From: Myrica gale
Taxonomy: Eukaryota > Streptophyta > Magnoliopsida > Fagales > Myricaceae
Direction: 5' to 3'
DNA length: 64,000 nucleotides
NCBI GenBank assembly: GCA_963930655.1
Contig: OZ005606.1
Coordinates: 22,856,001-22,920,000, forward strand
Under the pieces are notes generated by a model that was not told the origin of the DNA, did not search any database, and worked only from the letters and a program-made list of their open reading frames with translations. The stretch's first letter is position 1. Every line of letters starts with the position of its first letter. Positions 59,840-64,000 of the stretch are shown piece after piece. The position numbers and the translations under genes are program-made.

Positions 59840-61136
59840 TAGGGCTGCACAACCCCGGTGTAGGTGCCAGTTTTGGCCAAAACTAGTACCTACACCGGAT
59901 ATGCCGGTTTTGAAAAAATTGCCCCTACACCTACACCGTTAATGGCAAAAACCGGCCTTTAGCGGTGGCGGTTTCTGGTTATCCTACATTCATATTTAGT
60001 CATTTTTTTAGTATTTTACGCACTTGCCCCAATGTATTTTTTCTTTTTTTCTTTTGGTCCATTAATCACATATCAATAAAATTTAAACTAATGAAATCCA
60101 AATTCCAAAATCAATAAAATTAAAGATCATCTTAAAAGATAAAATGGGAATTTAAAGTCCAAAGTAATAGAGACGTCATTGTAAGTAGAAACTATTATCT
60201 TTTGAAAAATCTAGTTTAGACCCTAACAACACTTAGAGGGGAGAAATATGTGTTTTTTTCTCTAATTAACAAATCAATAACAAATTTAAAACATGTTCAA
60301 AACCTAGTAGGGTTTCCCTTGGTTTCACAAAGAAAATCCAAAACTTCAGCAATTTTTGAAGGCACTCAAGCGTGGGTCGAGCACTTATGTTTTTGTCTGA
60401 AATTTGCACTGAACGCTCGAGCGCTTGTCAAACGTGAAGACTTTGTCTGAATTTTTTCAAAGGGCGCTCGAGGGCTTGTCAAACGCTGGTCAAACGTGAT
60501 GACTCTATCCGAATTTTTGAACTAAAATGTATTAGAAATTTGAACTAAAATGTAATTGAGTGACTGATTTTGCAAGCATGATATAAATTTAATAGTGATT
60601 TGTCAATTTTAGAAATTTAGACAATTTGTTAAAATTTTATAAAAATCTTAAACTCATATATTGATTTAAAATTTTTCGTGGTAGAATCGCGACCTCTTGA
60701 CTTATATTACGCGATGTACTTACCAAAGTTTGGCATTAAACTCTTTAATTATGATTCCAATGCCTTCGTATATACCCTTCTAAATACAATAAATTTGTAA
60801 TTTTTTCTACAAAAATTTTAAATAATTAGTTCATTCACCTAACAAGCTTCTTAGTAACTTTAATGTAAGTATTTGATTAGACAAAACCAATAACAAATCT
60901 CAAATATTCAGGTGAAACTAAACAATTGAGTAGACTTTGTCATGCTTATAGAATACTACGTCTTAAGGTGAAACTAAAGTTTAAACTATTGAGTAGAAAC
61001 TAAACTAAAAAAAACTAAAAAACTTAAAACAAAAATCCCGATTTTTTCAAAAAGCTAAACCTCCACCGGCACCGGTTAGGCCGGGTACCGGGAACCCGGT
61101 GCCACCGGAATTTTTCGGTGGCAATGTGCAGCCCTT
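59840..61136. mobile_element. hAT element nested in the Mutator-like element
   Basis: The ends are TAGGGCTGCAC and, reverse-complemented, AAGGGCTGCAC. The flanks GTATCAGA (59,832-59,839) and GTGTCAGA (61,137-61,144) form an 8-bp duplication with one mismatch. The interior holds GTGCCACCGG-type motifs like those at 29,497-30,231 and two short direct repeats (GAGxGCTTGTCAAACG near 60,420 and 60,470). No transposase. Confidence 0.8.
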
Positions 61137-61449
61137 GTGTCAGAGAGCTCCGTTAAGCATATGGACGACAGACTGACGGAAGGACCATTTCGTCAAACAA
61201 AGAAAACTGAAGGACTAAAAATTTGAAATTTGAAAATGAAGAACTAACATAAAAAAGTACACAAAACCTAAGAACTAAAAAGTGAATTTTCCTAAAAAAA
61301 AAAATTCATCTCAACTATTTGGCAAGAAGAATAATAGATTTGGAACTTCGTGTATTTTAGGCCCACATAGGGATTTGGAAAATTGGGGGCATCAGAGTGG
61401 GCATTACTATTAGGCCCACATAGGGATTTTGAACTTTGTATATTTTAAA

Positions 61450-62339
61450 GGGTTAATGTCCTTTTTAGTCCCTAGGTTTTGGGACGGTGTTCTTTTTAGT
61501 CCCTAGGTTTTATTTTTGTTCAAAACAGTCCCTAGGTTATTTACGTTTGTCTTTTTAGTCCTTCCGTCCAATTCCGTCACTCCCGAGCCCAGTCAGCTAA
61601 CGGCGGGACACGTCACACCCAATATAATTTTGCCACGTATACTATTTTTAAAAAAATAAAATAAATTTCCACATGTTTAAAAAAAAAAAAAAAAAAAAAA
61701 AAACCAAAAAGAAGGGAGATACCCCTGTGGCCACCACCGAACGGGGAGCCCAAAGTTGGGCTCCCAGTCGACGGGGGTGGCCGGGGGCACTCACCCCGGT
61801 GACGGGGAGCCCAGATCTGGGCTCCCCGTCGACGGTGGTGGCCGGGGGCTCCCCGTCTGGCCACCCCCGTTCGCGCGAGGGGTGGCCTCCCTGGCCACCA
61901 CCGAGCGACGGGGAGCCCAGATCTGGGCTCCCCGTCTGGCCACCGACGAGCGGGAGCCCAGATCTGGGCTCCCCGTCGACGGTGGTGGCCGGGGGCTCCC
62001 CGTCGGGCCACCCCCATTCGCGCGAGGGAGCCCAGATCTGGTTCGCCGGCGACGGGGAGGTGGCCACGGCTCCCTTCTTTTGGTTTTTGGTTTTTTTTTT
62101 TTTTAAAAAAACATGTGGAAATTGTTTTTTTTAAAAAAAAATAATAATACACGTGGCAAAATTCTATTGGGTGTGACGTGTCCCGCCGTTAGCTGACTGG
62201 GCTCGGGAGTGACGGAATTGGACGGAAGGACTAAAAAGACAAACGTAAATAACCTAGGGACAGTTTTGAACAAAAATAAAACCTAGGGACTAAAAAGAAC
62301 ACCGCCCCAAAACCTAGGGACTAAAAAGGACATTAACCC
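61450..62339. mobile_element. young non-autonomous Mutator-like element upstream of RPL30
   Basis: The perfect 9-bp duplication TATTTTAAA lies at 61,441-61,449 and 62,340-62,348. The inverted ends (GGGTTAATGTCC...) differ at only a few of the first 195 positions. The GC-rich core (about 61,710-62,075) repeats a unit of about 147 bp with the palindrome GAGCCCAGATCTGGGCTC. Long frames in the core on both strands come from this repeat and do not resemble a known protein. Confidence 0.9.
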
Positions 62340-62479
62340 TATTTTAAATTGGGCTTAGACACCCAGTTTTGCTTTCTTTTCTCGCTCTTTGGATTAATTA
62401 ATCACTATTGAAGTACGAAATTTTATTTGAGATATATGGGCTTTTTATTTTATTTGGGCCGAGACTGGCTCTCTTCTCT

Positions 62480-62488
62480 AAACCCTAG
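62480..62488 (+). promoter_or_regulatory. telo box of the RPL30 promoter
   Basis: AAACCCTAG lies 119-127 bp upstream of the ATG. Telo boxes next to GGGCC (site II-like) elements, here TTGGGCC at about 62,454-62,460, are standard in plant ribosomal protein genes and support growth-linked expression by TCP and telo-box-binding factors. Confidence 0.75.
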
Positions 62489-62606
62489 AGGCTTCCTTTA
62501 TCCTCCTTCTCTTGCGTCAGAGGCTATTTGCCCTTGCCGCCTCTGCAGACGCTATCCGCCCTTGCCGCTGCTGGTCGCCCTTTGTGCTTGAGCGTCAACA
62601 GCAAAA

Positions 62607-63066
62607 ATGGTGACGGCAAAGAAGACGGTACCTCTCTCTTCTCTTGGAAGTTCCACTGTTATTTCTTTATGGGTTTTGGGGTTTAAACCAAATGTATCCT
62701 TACAATGCAGAAGAAGACCCATGAAAGCATAAACAACAGGCTTGCCCTTGTTATGAAGAGCGGAAAGTACACTCTCGGTTACAAAACCGTCCTACGTTCT
62801 CTCCGCAGCTCTAAAGGTTTTTTTTTTCTTTTCAATTTCTCAATTTGTTAAGTGTCGTTATTTTTTTTTTCGAATGTGCGTTTCGATCTTTTGGTTATGA
62901 GATTCTTTTTTTCTTATTATTAAAACTTGCATACTCGTGATTGTGATTTGTTGGGGAAATGCAGGGAAGTTGATTATACTGTCCAACAATTGCCCTCCTC
63001 TGCGCAAGTCCGAGATTGAATACTATGCGATGCTTGCCAAGATTGGCGTCCACCATTACAATGGAA
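62607..63066 (+). CDS. RPL30: 60S ribosomal protein eL30 (RPL30), 5' part
   Basis: Coding exons are 62607-62627 (MVTAKKT), 62711-62816 ([20 protein letters not shown], then [15 protein letters not shown]) and 62965-63066 ([20 protein letters not shown], then [14 protein letters not shown]). Borders are GT-AG and the last donor is GGAA|GTAAGT. The sequence matches plant eL30 almost residue for residue from position 1. eL30 is a small protein of the cytosolic large ribosomal subunit with the L7Ae-like fold. The last part (about 35-40 residues expected) is not in the remaining 934 bp, which looks purely intronic, so the gene continues past the window. The transposon 61,450-62,339 ends 267 bp before the ATG, close to or in the promoter. 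Confidence 0.96.
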
Positions 63067-64000
63067 GTAAGTGTACTCGTATGCTTCTCCCTCTTGCTTG
63101 TTTGTTTGTTAATTGAGTAGGGAAAGGCAGAGACCATTCCTATCAGTAAGATCGATTCCTTTGTGTGGCCATAAACCAATTACTGGATCTGATTGACTAT
63201 TAAAAGATCTCTTTTGTTTATCTGTTAGCGTACACAAGAAAGCGATTCATTTCATTCGAGATGCTTTGATGCTTCTTTTAACATTCTTTCAACCTTTTAA
63301 TTCCGAAAACCCCCTAAACACCAGCAAAATTTACTGCAGTTTACGCATGTCGTTTTGTTATAAATGTGTTCAAAATTTATGGAAACTTCGACTCAATATT
63401 TAAACACAGATTAGGGAGTTACTTAAGTTTTCTTTCCAAAATAAAAGAAAAGGGGGAAACTTCTTACCATATTTATTGAGCAAAATTAAAGTTTATTCCG
63501 TTTTGCTTTTTTGCTTTGTGCGTTTTCTAGGCTTTACCTTTGTTTTGTAGCTTATAAAGTTTCCAGTAATAGTATAAGTTACTTTGATTAGTGAGTATAT
63601 GGTAATCTTGAGTGATTGCAAGATTAGGTGCCCATAAGACTTGGATGAATTTGTTTGTATATGGTGCCCATTGGCTGCTCCTAGAGCCCCATCTGTAGTA
63701 GGTCTCGCTTGAGGTTGAGATGCTTTAGCCTCCACAAAGCTTGTTTGATGCTGTTAATTAGTTTCCTTGTATGTTTCGTTTTGTGCTGACGATGGAGTCA
63801 ATTTGGTTCTGAATCAATATTTGCCATCCCTTGGGGCTTGGAGATCTGGAATACTGCTGTTTCATACCATAGGAGCATTATAGAGAATGGCCAACTTTAC
63901 CCTGTTTCAAGTTTTTGCTAGTTGTGTAGACTGCAGCAAAGGTTGTTGATTGGTGAAAATGTTGTGTTTCTACTTTGTAAGCTTAATTTACTAGAAAAGG
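63067..64000 (+). other. RPL30 intron 3, running off the window
   Basis: It begins with a strong GTAAGT donor. No exon encoding the expected NNVDLGTACGKYFRV-type continuation is seen before the edge. Confidence 0.8.

Larger units (their letters stand above)
59563..61302. mobile_element. Mutator-like element with 9-bp duplication, interrupted by a hAT
   Basis: AATTCATCT is duplicated at 59,554-59,562 and 61,303-61,311. The inverted ends align for about 200 bp, sharing TTAGGTTTTG, TTCAAATTTTTAGTCC and ATATGCTTAACG. The hAT at 59,840-61,136 sits inside it. A 20-bp unit is repeated four times near the left inner edge. Confidence 0.8.

Noticed and set aside
61613-62152. Frames of 116-179 aa on both strands with Pro/Gly/Arg-rich repeats.
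   Set aside because: They are made by the palindromic repeat core and inverted ends of the Mutator-like element and are not conserved proteins.

Overview
This is nuclear DNA from a flowering plant, most likely a woody eudicot. It has short-exon, intron-rich genes, AT-rich spacers, a telo-box ribosomal protein promoter and many plant hAT, Mutator, CACTA, LINE and Ty3/gypsy-type elements. I cannot name the species. All exon models below were built by eye from splice sites and frame continuity.

Four host loci are supported. (1) 1,342-6,562 (-): an 18-exon gene whose exons join in one frame (2,472 nt, 823 aa). I do not recognise the protein. Its middle is a run of eight short, related, phase 2-2 exons. 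A TATA box and three leader exons lie 4 kb further upstream (10,291-11,059). (2) 31,126-35,766 (-): an intact 12-exon MIKC* MADS-box gene of the AGL66/AGL104 pollen class (330 aa). (3) 47,281-49,414 (-): a HIPP metal-binding isoprenylated protein gene, split by a 1.55-kb hAT element inside its metal-binding motif. (4) 62,607-63,066 (+): the first three coding exons of ribosomal protein eL30 (RPL30), which runs off the window.

From 12.75 to 32.2 kb a block has been duplicated in tandem. The right unit carries the 3' end of the MADS gene. The left unit carries a decayed copy of its last exon. Each unit later took its own insertions. The left one has a 1.9-kb Mutator-like element and a full-length 6-kb LINE, the LINE lying inside the pseudo-exon. 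The right one has a probable hAT containing a broken Ty3/gypsy-type fossil and a second small hAT. The two units thus act as empty-site controls for each other.

The remainder is layered transposon sequence: a 1.1-kb oligo-A-tailed retroposon (8.4-9.5 kb), two short non-autonomous LTR fossils (37.1 and 39.8 kb), a Mutator-like element with a small captured ORF (43.0 kb), three hAT elements (47.7, 50.7, 55.3 kb), a CACTA-like region packed with about 30 near-palindromic GATCGATC-type motifs (52.8-55.3 kb), a hAT nested in a Mutator-like element (59.5-61.3 kb) and a young Mutator-like element with perfect 9-bp target duplications just upstream of RPL30. No CRISPR, operon, origin, tRNA or rRNA gene was seen.
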